In this document: positions 23,129 to 36,200 of the stretch, piece by piece
Layout: every line of letters begins with the position of its first letter
Position numbering within the stretch: position 1 is the stretch's first letter
NCBI GenBank assembly: GCA_964036195.1
Contig: OZ038451.1
Span: 27,607,927 to 27,671,926 of the forward strand
DNA: 64,000 nucleotides
Direction: 5' to 3'
Origin: Sphaerolaimus hirsutus
Lineage: Eukaryota; Nematoda; Chromadorea; Monhysterida; Sphaerolaimidae
The notes under the pieces: generated by a model
What the model saw: the letters and a program-made list of their open reading frames with translations, nothing else
Database searches by the model: none
What the model was told of the DNA's origin: nothing
Translations under genes and position numbers: made by a program

Positions 23129-26100
23129 AAGTGTGAACAGCGCCAATATTGATAAATTTGATGTTGGGTTATTATTGCGGTGGAAATTGTAAATTGTTCG
23201 CGATTTCCGGGGCATCAAATAAACTGGTGGAAAATATAAATGAGAAAATCACTTTATTGTATTTTACAAATCTCACATGCAACCTGTTAGGCTCTCATCT
23301 TGTGTGAGGGTGCCCCCAAGTATTTACTATATATACCCTAGGGGGCACCCCCCTCAGGCCACCCTTGCTGCAGAAAAAAAATTTTTCCACATTTTTTCTG
23401 GAAAATATAAATGAGAATTCATACAAATTTTTGTTCCTGAAAAAATTTATATTTTTAAGCTCTTTTTTTCTGGACATTTGAGACCAAAAGATTTTTTTTA
23501 ACATTGGTAGATTGTAAGTATGTATAACTTTTCTACCCCATCAGAAAACCCAGAAGCCCCACACAATGATGGCGTTGTTGATCAAATCCAAAAATTTTTT
23601 TTGAGAAAAACATAGGTTTGAAAAATGGACAATCCGCTATCCCAAGCTATTCATGGAGCACATGGGGGCCAGAATTGGCTCGCTCAGTGTCAGGGGCGAC
23701 ATATAGCTGCTCCTGGGCCCCGTTTTTGCACTTAAGTATTTTTTTAAAGCGAACGATAAAAACAGCCCTGTGTATAGAGGGCACTCACGTGACAGTGTGT
23801 CCAGCACCTGCAGTGTCATGATGCAAATTACAAAATACTTGTGCCCATTCAATGTGGGCACTAATTATCTGATAAAAACCTGTAGGGGCCAATGGGCAAT
23901 GTGCCCTGTATCTAGTGTGAGTGGGCCAGACAAAGTAAAGAGGTCATGTCCAGAAAATCAAAAATCACAGTTTTTTAATCACAACCACAATTTAGGTAAT
24001 CACAAAGTTTAAAATCATTGTTGACATGGCTCCGTGGCACATGGCTGTATTGGGGGTAATTTTTGGGAGGGGGAGTGGGCAGGGGGTCAAAATATACCCC
24101 CTAATTACCAGTGGGTCAAAAGATGGCTTTGGGAAGCCACAAGGACTTTTAATTTTTTGAAAAAGCACCAACACAAGTGTATTCATCACTTGTGTTATCA
24201 CCACACCAAAAAATTGCTGCACACTTCACTACAGCTATATTTTGTGTTGTTTTTTTTAATTCTCATTTATATTTTCCGGGGAAAAATTGGCGAAAAATCT
24301 TCATCAATCTGTAGCAGCAGAACAGGGGGTGCCATGGGGTGCCACTTGGCATATATGTAGGCAAATGTTGTGGGCATCCCCACAACAAATGGCAACCATA
24401 TTGGGCTGCACGTTTTCCTGTGAGATTGTTATGAAGAATGAGGTACCTGATTTCTCATTTAAATGTACCACCAGTTTATGTCGTTGTTATATTTAGGTAT
24501 CTTGCTTCTGTTTTTACTGGTGATGTTTTTTACACACAACTTTTAAGAAATTTAAAAAATCAGTACTTGTTGTGTAGTATTATACAGTGAAATGTTTAGT
24601 ATTGTACATAGCTTCGTTGTACGGTTGCGTACTTTCGGGTTCAGGTTTCGGTTTAAAGACTTTAGATCTTGTATCGAGTTTCATTCAGTTCGGGTTTAAT
24701 AACTGCCGGGTTTTGTGTTCGAGTCGGGTTCAGCTGAATCGGGTTTGCCTCAACTGATATCCTACTTCCTAGAACTATATAATCTACCTTTCAGTTCTTA
24801 GAAATTAGGAAGATTGGAAACTGGTAAATAGGTAAGTTTCACGCGTCTGCCTACTTCTAAAAGTCGATAACTCCAAAAAAAATCGATTTCAAAAAAATGA
24901 AATTTTAAATTTTTGTCGATTTATTTAAGACTGTTAGTGATGCTTGTCCAATAGGCATGCTCTTAGATCAGACGTTTTTGTGCTTTTTCTACAAATAGTG
25001 TGGACGCAGTGACTTTTTGGCTGGATACAACTATTTAGTATTTACCTAACAACATGCTCATCAAATGTTTTATGATTGTCCTAGTGTCAAAATATGACAC
25101 TTCAAAAATAAGCAAGTTGGATTGACACAAATTTGGAAAAGGGTTAAAATTATGTGGGACCAATTCTAGATGCCTTTCCGTGCTTAACTTAATTTTCGAA
25201 ATTTAGGACTTATCGACTTTGAAAAATTGACGTCTCACGACCCCAAAATATGGTTTACCTAAGCGACAAGACTTGAAGGTTTTTCATTTTAGCAACCAGG
25301 CCTATGTCGTCCACATCGCAGCCCCTGCAAAAGTTTTTTAATAGCATAAATATTTGGTTTCGTCCGATAAACAAAAAATGGTCAAACAACGCATGAATAT
25401 AAATGCTGGAAACGTACCATAAATTCAATCTTGTTATGTTTTCCACAGAACATTTTGTTTTGCTGTAGACCAAATTTTCTGTTAGCTTCACTGGCATATT
25501 TAATTAGTGTACAAATTTCGTATTTTGTGTTGTCTTTGTTATTTAACACTGCAAAATTGTAAAATAGTTGGAAAAATATTGAAAAGCTAATTCAATTCCA
25601 AAGCCAGTTGCAAATATTGAATACACACAGAAATCTACAGTCAACACAAACATCTAATAAATACTTCGTTGAAAACCATAAAAAGTCTACAAAATGTGGC
25701 TGGTCTGGCATAGAACTGATCATTTATCTATCTAACACATGACTATTGTTTTAAAATGCATAGTGTTTTCTACCTGTCAAAATGTAAGGTCAAAGAAGGA
25801 ATTCTGGAATGTAATGAGTACAATAAATACTTTGTTTTCACTGTTTTGACAATAATAAAAAAGTATAAAATATATTTGGATTGGAACAAAATGTGTATGC
25901 TTTTGCGGTTTTTTAAAGCAAACATAGAGCACAGCAATAGAAGTCATATGGCCGACATTTTTACTGAAAGCAGGATTGCTTGAGGAAATGTGTAAAATGA
26001 GACACAAAAAGCAGCTGCAAAATTCCATGAATAAAATTGAGATATCCCATAATAACACCAGCCATTCAAGATGTAAGCATCACATTTGGACACAATTCTT

Positions 26101-27618
26101 ATCTCACATAACATTAACATGCAATGTAGAATACATAGAAGTGTACACATTACATACTGGGGTTTCAAGTTCAATTTGAGCATAAGGCACATATAGGGTG
26201 CCTGACATTTGAGTAAATTCTCTGGGGCCAATCCATCCCAGTTCCAGACCCTGCTGTGCAGAATCAAAATGTCATGGCAAATAGCCAAAAGCCATGTAAA
26301 ATGTAAAATGACAACTAAAGCAAATAGAATAAAATAAACACTTGTCATGTTGACACTTAGCATGATATTTGACATTTTGCAGGGCATTTTACAGGACCTG
26401 TGAATGGCACCCGATACTGTTCCCACAACTTCATGGATATACTCACACGTTGTGGATGCCATTTATGCACCCTACATTCAAATTAAATCCAGTCCCAGGT
26501 CCCAAACACAGATACATACATATTACATACACACATACACACATACATAGCTAATGTATCATGCCACTGACTCAACTCAGGCTGGAGTCCAATAAACAGA
26601 GTGCATGGAATGCCGCAGTGTTCTCTTCTATACAATACCACGGCCACTGGGGTTAGGCTAGGCTCGTACACGGTGGTTCCAGTTTGGGGTTTGGGGTGGT
26701 TTTTGACTGTTTTGGATGTTAATCTACTTTATGTGGATGTGGAATTGAATGTTGCGGTTTTTGAATTTTGATGTCACATATGATGACAATAAATGATGAA
26801 AATAAAAGATTGGAGTTTGAATTGTTTTCTACTTTTTGCCCATATGAAAAACTGTCATTTGAATGGTAGTGAGGTATTATGCAAGTCAAATAATCCTAAT
26901 GCAGAATGCTACAACTCAAAAGAAAACCATGAAAATCTGTGTAATGTCACTTTTTAATATGCAAATTTGTAGTTTGATGAAGTTTGTGGTTGGAACCACC
27001 TGCATCTGTCAGCAGAAGTTTCTCCCAAATTTTGGAAGCAAGTGCAGTGGTGATAAAGCTAGGTGAATGAAGCATGTGAAACACACTTGATGCAAAGCTT
27101 GTTATGCTGGTAAAAGTGCATGGAAGCAAGGTCATTTTGTGGGCATGCAACCCACTTCCACGGCCCCATTTGTCTATGTTTCTCTGGATTTGTTTTGTCT
27201 GTGTTTTTTTCAATATAAGTTAAGATTCAAGATCCAAGAGGGAGCTTTACTTTTTGGAATCAACATCATATTTTCATCAAAAGACAAGGATTGCAAAATC
27301 GGAAAAAAATCCAGTTTATGTTCTCCCTGACTTCAGATGTTTCCACTATTCGAGAAACACAGGAAAAATGTTTGAAAGGCTATCCTTTCTTGTCATTTCA
27401 TTTTATATTATAAAGGAAATAATCATCGAAATAATAGTCATCCAGCAATATCCAAGTGTAGTATATTTGTGAAAGAATTTTTAACACCAGTTTGATTTCA
27501 GATGGGCCACACTGTAAATATGGATCAATGAATCCATGGGTTCCGTTCCGTGTGCCTCGAACGAAACTATAGTGTTGGACAAAATAAATGCAATGTAGGC
27601 TAGGCTCTTACTATACAA
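23129..27618. other. Long intergenic stretch without recognisable genes
   Basis: AT-rich, with only short open frames on both strands that lack supporting splice sites or domain motifs. Contains a degraded relative of the GTCGAC terminal repeat near 24850-25230 and a CATACA/CACATA microsatellite near 26510-26550. Nothing else could be supported. Confidence 0.5.
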
Positions 27619-28468
27619 CAGAGTTGGAAAAACGTATTTACGTTTACCCGAAATACCTGGTTATTCGGGTATTTATATTTACGTTTACGTTTACGTTTTT
27701 GAAAAATACCATTACGTTTTATTACGTTTTCCTAACCAAAATACCCGGGTACTAGCAAAAACGTAAAAAAATTTGATCGTTCACATGTTCGCACAATCGA
27801 AATGCCGTAAACAAAATTCTTACATTTTTGCAAAAACGTAAAACATATAGAAAGGGAAAAATGGGCGTATCAAAAAAACGTGACTGTGTGCATACTGCCA
27901 TACACATAATACTGGGTACATAGGTATTTACATTGCATAAATGTGTTTCAATGTCAGACACACAAGGTAAACTAGAGATTTGTCGTTTTTCAATATTTTC
28001 GGGATGAATTTGTACGATGACACTGCAGCTGTCGACAGCACAAAGTCAGAACTTGACATCGACATTGAAGATGAATCGACAGCAAATTTACAAGATGCTT
28101 CAGGCGAACCGCCATCGACATCCAGTGACAGATTGTCAAGGGGACGACTAAAAAACGCTGCAGTCTGATTTGGAAAGAGTTTGGCAAGCAAAAACAGACA
28201 TCAAGTGGGATGCATTATCTTTGCTGACACTGCTCAAAATATTGCATCGAAATCAGTTATTGACCCATTTACATGTGGAAATAATGGTATTTTCGACAGC
28301 AAAATGGCAAATACTACACTTATAAAAATTTTACGTTTACGTTTTATTTTACGTATTCCTTGGTATTTTAAAAATACCTTACGTTTTAGTATTCATACTT
28401 TTGATTTCGAAAAGGTATTTACGTTTACGTTTACGTTTTCCATAAATACCAGTATTTGTACAACTCTG
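27619..28468. mobile_element. hAT-like non-autonomous element (family H, ends CAGAGTTG)
   Basis: The 850-bp element starts CAGAGTTGGAAAAACG and ends ...GTACAACTCTG. Identical octamers CTATACAA flank it (27611-27618 and 28469-28476). Subterminal DNA is filled with TTTACGTTTACGTTTT repeats and their complements. A central 250-bp stretch (27950-28200) is unrelated to the arms. No transposase is present. Confidence 0.9.
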
Positions 28469-30221
28469 CTATACAACACTGTGCCATTTTATTGAAGAAA
28501 TATGTAACAACCATATAAATAGCTTCATGGAGCATTAATGGGGTTATGTGTCCAATTTTGCAAGTATACAAGTGACGAGCAAATTGGTCAGTCAATGTGA
28601 ATATTATTCTCATTTACCAAATTACTCAGCTTAGCAGCACTCACAAGTTCAATTTTCATTTGACGTGTGACTAGTGATGTAAAAGCGCCATGGCACTTAG
28701 CAGTAAGGGTTGGTAAAGTCACACAGTGCTTTTTGCACTTGGCGCCAAAGTGTTGGCACTTTTTACATCATTTTCTACAACTTTAAACTTTACCTTTTAA
28801 ATACATGTTTCATTGTCACTTGCCCTCTGGTGGAATTGGTTCCTGACTCCTGGGCATCGAATTCAGGCAGCATGACTCCCAAATGGTATTTATTTACATG
28901 CATGATATTTTCAGAAACTGTTGAAATACCTAAAGGGAATGTATTTAACTGTGGATTAGCTGTGTTTGGGTATTGTAATGAGAATATGTTGGTTCTTGGT
29001 GATAATGTTGTGCATTTGGGTGTAGCACATTGTATTTACTTTTTGCTCATTTTTCGTTCTGTTAAAATTCCTGCGCTTGTTTTGAGGAATTAATAATGGA
29101 AAAGTTTAGGTTTTGAAAAAGTGGAAGAAAATTCTAATAACAAGAAACAGTACAATCATTGTTTATTTTGTATAAACAGTTTTCACAAAGCAACAAACAT
29201 TTTCTATGCGAAATTACTTGGGTAGCAATAGATAGTGAAGAAGACAAAAATAAATGCAGAATGTCACAGCATAAGCAACTATAAATGTAATTGCTGCATT
29301 TCTTTAATTAACCTCAATTTAAGATATTTAGGTGTTTATATTCAATTATTTCAAACAACATTTCATTATAAATATTCAAACATTCAAACATCACTTTAAT
29401 TGAACTGAAATTTGAGTTTCAGAGAAGCTAATAACTGTGCAGCTACCAAAAATGTGTGAAAGTGCGAATATTTGCAAAAAAGCTTGGTTGTTTCGTGTCA
29501 TAATTGGCAAATTACCAACAATTATAATAATGTTTTATGAGGGAAGGTTTTTAAGTGACATGTCTTATATGCAGATGTGCAGTGTGTAGTAAAGGTGAGA
29601 GTAGAACGTTCTTAAAAACATTCTTAAACATTCCATCTAGGTATGTAAATATGTTATCATAATTCCATCCATAAATACATCACATGACATTAAAACCATT
29701 CAGTATAAAGATAAGTCCCAAGAGGGTAAAAAACACATTACCACAATCAATCATGTTTTTTTGTCCTCCATTCAGCACAGGCCAGCTAAAATGTGAATAG
29801 GTTGTTATTTATGTTTTTATTGGCAACTGAGACTAACTGATTTTTGTGGTGCTTTGTGTACAAAAGTCTTGCAATCTTACTTGTGGTTTTGGAATAAAAC
29901 AGATGATCACCATCCACACAAATTATGAAGTAAACAACTTCAATTTTTATGTCCTCAAGTGTGTGTTTCGCAGTATTTTGGAGTTTTGGACTATCTCCCA
30001 AAATAATTCAAATGTCCACGCGCAAACATCTCAAGTTGAGATTCTCAACGGAATCAGGGGTAAATTTCGCGTGCTGAGAAGTTAATAAGCAATGGGAAAT
30101 AAGCAGTCAAATGTGACAAGAAAAGTAAATTTGTAAGTGAAAAGTGAAAAAGTAAGTATATATGTGAAAAGTTAAAATAAATGTTTAAATATTAATTTTC
30201 TTTCAATTTTTACTTCTCAAT
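28469..30221. other. Intergenic, mostly empty
   Basis: Contains a GGCGCC foldback element at 28672-28770 (TAGTGATGTAAAAGCGCC...TTTTTACATCA). The rest is AT-rich with no supported exon. It lies just 3' of the cyclase-family gene, so it may hold that gene's 3' UTR and polyadenylation signals. Confidence 0.4.
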
Positions 30222-33200
30222 TCACCACCCCAAAGCAAACCTGCAAGGGTCAGTGGCACCCTCATAGCCATAAGCAAACACCCGTATTGGTGAGCCACTG
30301 GCACCTTCCAGCTTTAATGGCAGTGCCACTATGGTAGCACCACGATTTGGAAGCTCGCCAAGATTCGCCAGGTTTTCAATGCCATAGCGGTTTGAGCCGA
30401 GAATTATCTGAAAGTGGATTTGTGTGCTAACTTTTGATCTGATGCTGAGAGGTTGTTGAGAAGTTATTGGCCTTGGATGAAATGGGTCATTTTGAGATAC
30501 CTAATGCCAACACACACACTAGTTTACCAACATGAAATGCTCGACCATTTTGGAAAACTGTTTTGACAAAACAGTACGAAGCATCGTACAACTCTGTACA
30601 ATGTTTCGTACTGTTTCGTAAAAACAGTTTCCAAAATGGTCGAGCATTTCATGTTGGTAAACTAGTGTGTGTGTGCCCAATACATATAATTAAGTGCATC
30701 CTCAGAAATACGGTATTTACTCACTGCATGTACGGAATTTCCCCAATCAGTGACTTGACCGCCGTCAAATGAAATTGTGTCTGACGCAATTCCGAGCAGC
30801 CCCCGATTTTTCAAAATCCATTCCGCAGTTCTGGGCGCCAAAGCTGAAAAGATCGTTTTACTTTGTCATTGATTTTAACAGATCAAAGCATTGATTACTC
30901 AAATATACCGTGTTTCCTCGAAATACCCCCCTCGAAATACCCCCGTCTCGAAATACCCGTCCTCAAAATGGCCAAATTGAATTTATTAGCCCCCACCTCG
31001 AAATACCCCCCTCATATCGAGTATACAGAGAACGTACATGGCAAAAGTGTGGCTTGCGATTCGGGCAATGCAAAACACACGTTAAAAACAATGAATTGTT
31101 ACGTTAGAGCAGTGTTAAATACATACTTATACAAGTGAATAGACTCCTATTTTATAGTGGTTATTATTGTTGCATTTTTCTACGTCTCCGTACGTTATGC
31201 TGCGATCGATTACAGCTCGGGTGAAAAATTGACCAGCCGTAAAATTGATTTTTGGGCGTAAAATTAATTACAGGTGAATGGATAAAGATATGGCTTTGTA
31301 ATTTCAGTCAACGAAAGCGCACATGCAGATGTTGCTTGTGTCCAAAGCTCATCAGTTTATTTTAATTGTACTAGAAGTTATGAATTATGGCACAAATTTT
31401 TTTTATTTTATGCCCTAATTTTACACAACTTACAGCGCATAATTGACAAAATTGTGCTAAAATTCATAACTCCCAGTACGAATAAAATAAACTCATGAGC
31501 TTTGGACACAAGAAACGCCTGCATCTAAGCTTTTTTTGACTGTAATAACAATGTCGTATCTTTATCCATTCATCTTTAATTTATTTTATGCCCAAAATCA
31601 ATTTTACGCCCGAGCTGTAATCGCAGCATTACAGACAACAATTTATTACTGGAATATCAGAAAAATTTCTGGCGAAATATTAAGTCCCCCTCGAGTTACT
31701 TTTTCCATGGAACTTTCACATTATTCATTGTATGAATGAATTGCATCAACTCATGTAATCCAGGTATTTAACATTTAAACAACAACCAAAACAAGGTATT
31801 CATGCTAAAATTTGTGTTCATCTTCATCTGGATAATTCAAATACACATCTTGGATACACATATCAAACACATATCAAAGAGAGGGGAGTTATTCAAGAAG
31901 GGGGAATTATTCAAGGTGAGAAGTTATTTTTACTTCACCTGACAACAATGGGGAGTTATAAAGGGGGCATGTTATTCAAGGGAAGTCTTATTCAAGGATA
32001 TACGTACAAATAAACCCTACCCTAACGTCACTCAGTCATTGGTTTCAAGTTGAAATGTTCAACATGTGTTCTGCATCATTCAGATAACAAACCGTGGTAT
32101 TTGTCGTGTACATTCTCTTTACGCTCAATTTGGGCGGGGAATTTCGAGGGGGGTTATTAATTCCTCAGTAAAATTTTATGGGGGGGGGGTAATTCGAGGT
32201 AATATGGTGAGTGTGTTTAGTTTACTCACGGCCGCCATCTTATGTGACTTATCGTGGTACTTACAATTGAAATGCTGTCAATTTTCGTGGCACAGTGCCA
32301 ATGGAAAACATGTGGATGAATACAAATAGAAAATCATATGCACAACTGTGGTAATTGCCCTAGTAATTGCTCACATAATTGCTTTAATTTCTTGCGATAT
32401 AATGATACAAGATAACCCCTTTCAATCATAACCAACGTAAAATTCGACTGACATTGATTTATAATTCAAATTCCACTGGTTCGTTTCATTCATTTCATAT
32501 TCAGTTCTTATGGTAGTGCAGAGTTGTTAAAAGTACTGTAGTGTGGATTGTGAACTAATGAACTTTCGATATGAAACTCTGATTAACCCCCTCCCTCAAA
32601 CAATCCCCGTCAAAATTTGCGCTCTTTAAAAATAAACCCCCTGGGGGTATTTCAAGGAAATATGGTATCGCTCCTAGGGTGTCAAATTTCCGGTTTCCGT
32701 TTTCCGTTCCCGTTTTCCGCCAGCAAATTTTTTCCATTTTCCGTTCCGTTTTCCGGCTGCTGAAATTTTTTTTTCTGTTTTCCATTCCGTTTTCAGGCAA
32801 CTTTTTTTTCCGTTTCCGTTTTTCCAGCTCATTTTCCGTTTTCCGGCTAAATTTTCAGTTTTTCCGCGTTTTTCCTGTTTTCCGCCCCAATTTCCAGTTT
32901 TTCCACCTTTTTTACATTTTCCGCCACAATTTTCCTTTATTCTGCCTTATTTTACCTTTTTCTGGCTCAACTTTCTGTTTTCTGAACAGCAAGTTGGTAA
33001 AAATTCATGCAGATTGTCAATGATGTAAAAAATCTTCTGTTTCCAGCAAAATTACAGCAAATTTTATCAGTTTTCCGGCAAAATTTCAGCAAGTTTTTCC
33101 ATTTCCGTGCAAATTTGATTTTTCCGTTTCCGTTTTCCGGCCGCTGAAATTTTTTTTCCATTTCCGTTGCCCTTTTCCGCCAAGTGCAAATTTTTTTCCG

Positions 33201-36200
33201 TATTCCGTTCCGTTTTCCAGCCGCTGAAAAATGTTTTCCGTAAAAAATTTTTTTGACACCCTAATCGCACCAAACCCCTGTCTCAAATACAACCCCCACC
33301 CTCAACTCACCAGGCCAATGCAACGTATTAGGCCAGCCACTAGAATCCTTGGAGCTCGGTGTATCAGAGCCCAGATAGGCTGCAGGGTCATTCCAATATT
33401 GGTACCTTCCAGTGCGAACTATGATCACACACTCTTCGTGAATGGGGCCATATTGTTCTTCCCAGTCTTCGATGTCCTGCGTGTTTGTTTTTTTTGGGGG
33501 GGTGCTTGAATAGGCCCGCACACTCCGTAAATGTTTACTGACTAGCGGGATTATTCTGTGGACCTTCGGTCCGGTTTTGTAGGGCCCTACACTTTCATCG
33601 CAAAAACTACATTTAAAAATTTCATTTTACATTTGTAAACACAATTGAAGTGTGCTAGTGAACTAGCAGCCGCTAAGCCTCCAATTTCAGTTATTTGACG
33701 CGCGCCACTTCAGTCAGATACGTTAGGAAATGTTGGCACTGAGCCAAAAAGACTCGCAAAAATCGAATTCGAACTTAAGATATAAGTAATCCTATTGAAA
33801 AATGCCAAACTGGCACAAAATTGTATAGTGAAGAGTCCATCAACTTTTTGACGATATTATCGTCATTGAAAACGTCATGAAGACCCACACCACGACAAGT
33901 ACTTTCTAACGTTGTTAGGTTCGCTTTGGCACTGTGCCAAGATCGAAAGATCACTGTGGCACTTGCTCACTCACCCCTTGTTTTCCGTGGAAAATAAAAA
34001 AGCAACTGACCGCAACGGTTATAAGGTAATCGCTATTACCATGTGCATGTTCTGGGATGTCGATTACGCAAGCTTCACCGATCAACTTGTGTATTGGAAT
34101 CTGCGTGATTAAAGGTATAAGTGTTGTATTCATAGGTACTTTTCACACGATACTCATCGTTTGTAAATGTGAGATGGGTATCTATTTGTTTTACCAGTGA
34201 CTGCATTTGAATTAGAAAGTTATTGATTTAATTCGGTAGATACCTGGTGCCGGTTCCGCAAAATGAGAAGTGAGGAGTGAAATGGCAAATGCGAATTAAA
34301 AGCGCAAAGGCAAAGTGAAATGGCAAGTGAATTGACAAAAGCGAAGAGCAATTACTTTTTATTTTTGTTTGTTGTTTTACTTCGCTTTTGCCAATTCACT
34401 TGCCGTTTCACTTCGCCTTTGCGTTTTTACAAAAGTTTTTTTTTTGAAGCTGTTGGCGAGCTCGTATCGCCCTATAACAACAAAGTGGGACAGGTGTTTT
34501 TGCATTAGTTTTTCTTTGACAGGCACCTCGCCCTAGGTTTAGCGTTAAACAGCTTTTGTCGTATCCAAAAGTACGTCGAGTGTATCCTAATGTTACTTCG
34601 CCTTTGCCATTTCAGATCTCACTTCTCATTTTGCGGAACTGGCCCCAGCTTTACGTGCCGGTTCGCTACGCAAAAAGGTTAAAATATTTAATATATAGTC
34701 GGCAGACATGATATTATACAGGTTTGGTCCACTTATGTTTCCCTTCGCTGAGCGTCAATGAAATTCAATATCTTACTGAACAGTGGGGTGCGATACATCT
34801 TAAATACGGTAGAAAAACGGTGCACAGTGGGTCGTGAATAGGGTGTCAAAAATTTTTCACTTTACGGAAAACGGAAAACGGAAAGGTAAAAAAATTTCAC
34901 TCAGCGGAAAACGGAAAACAGAAAGGTAAAAAAAAATTATCAGCCGGAAAACGGAAAACGGAAAAATGAAATGCCGGAAAACGGAAAACGGAGAGCAAAA
35001 TTTTCACGGAAACGGAAATACTCCTCGGGGGGTAACCAGATTATATGACCTCAGACAATCATAAAAAGGTAAGAGATACAACAGAGTTTACAACTTTCAC
35101 GTACCTGAAGTTACAAAAACCAAGTGAACAATGTTTGCATGGGAAAACAGAAAAGCTTATACACAAAAGAGTTTCCTCAATCAAATGAACAAATTTCATG
35201 TCTTGCATTGACAGCAGGTTTTTTATCCAACATCCATCGACTTGGACTTCTGCTGCACTTTCCTTGATGTGTTGCATGAGGGCTTGACCATTCGGTAACA
35301 TTTGCAGAATCAGCAGTCTTCCCAAATTGATAGGCAGGGGGGTCGTAACTTGATGTCGCAGGTTGACAAATCAGCCAAATCAGTTTGTGTGGTGATGTTG
35401 CGCAGACTGGCCAGGTAGTTGGGATTTCCAAGCAGAATCGAGCCATCAGCAGCAAACATCTTGACTCTGTGTTTTGTGAGCATGTCTCTCTCTTCACGTC
35501 TTTGTGAGCACGTCCGATACAGATTTGGATACAGATAAAAATTATGAATGACACAAGAACCTGGTAGAAAAAAACACCATAGTGGAAAAAGATAAATACA
35601 GATTGGAAAAATAATGGAAAAATGCCAGAAAACTGAAAATCGAGCCAGAAAATGGAAAAATGGAAACGGAAAGGTAAAAATTTTTCAGCCGGAAAACAGG
35701 AAAATGGGCCGGAAAAACGGAAATGGAAAGGTAAAAAAATTTCTGCTGCCAGAAAACGGAAAACGTAAAGGTAAAAAATTTTCAGCTGCCGGAAAACGGA
35801 AAACGGAAAGGTAAAAAAATTTCAGCTACCGGAAAACGGAAAACAGAAAGGTAACAAATTTTCCTGCGGATAGGCGGAAACGGAAAACGGAAACGGAAAT
35901 TTGACACCCTAGTCGTGAATATGTCAATATGTATAGTCAACAGACATATCATTCTACAAAATTGGAAAGTTATATTTTGTTCTTGTAGAGCGAAAGAGAA
36001 AGGAATTTAGTAAAAGAGAAAATTTAAAGATAGTAAGAAGGAAAATAAAAATGTGCTGTTCTTTACGCACTCGTTTACTCCAATTTTTGTGCCGATAGGT
36101 GCTGCAAATTTTTGATTATACGTTTACCTACGTTTAATCTAATTCATATTTAGAAAAGTTACACGCTATCGATTCATTTTGACGAAAACTTGTTACGTTC

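Noticed and set aside
25944..26462. 172-codon minus-strand open frame
   Set aside because: Cys/Leu/Ile-rich without recognisable motif or flanking splice sites; probably chance in AT-rich DNA, though a real exon cannot be excluded.
32679..33023. 114-codon Phe/Arg-rich open frame and similar ones at 35614, 37438 and 37559
   Set aside because: They are translations of TTCCG repeats in family F elements, with no domain or splice context.
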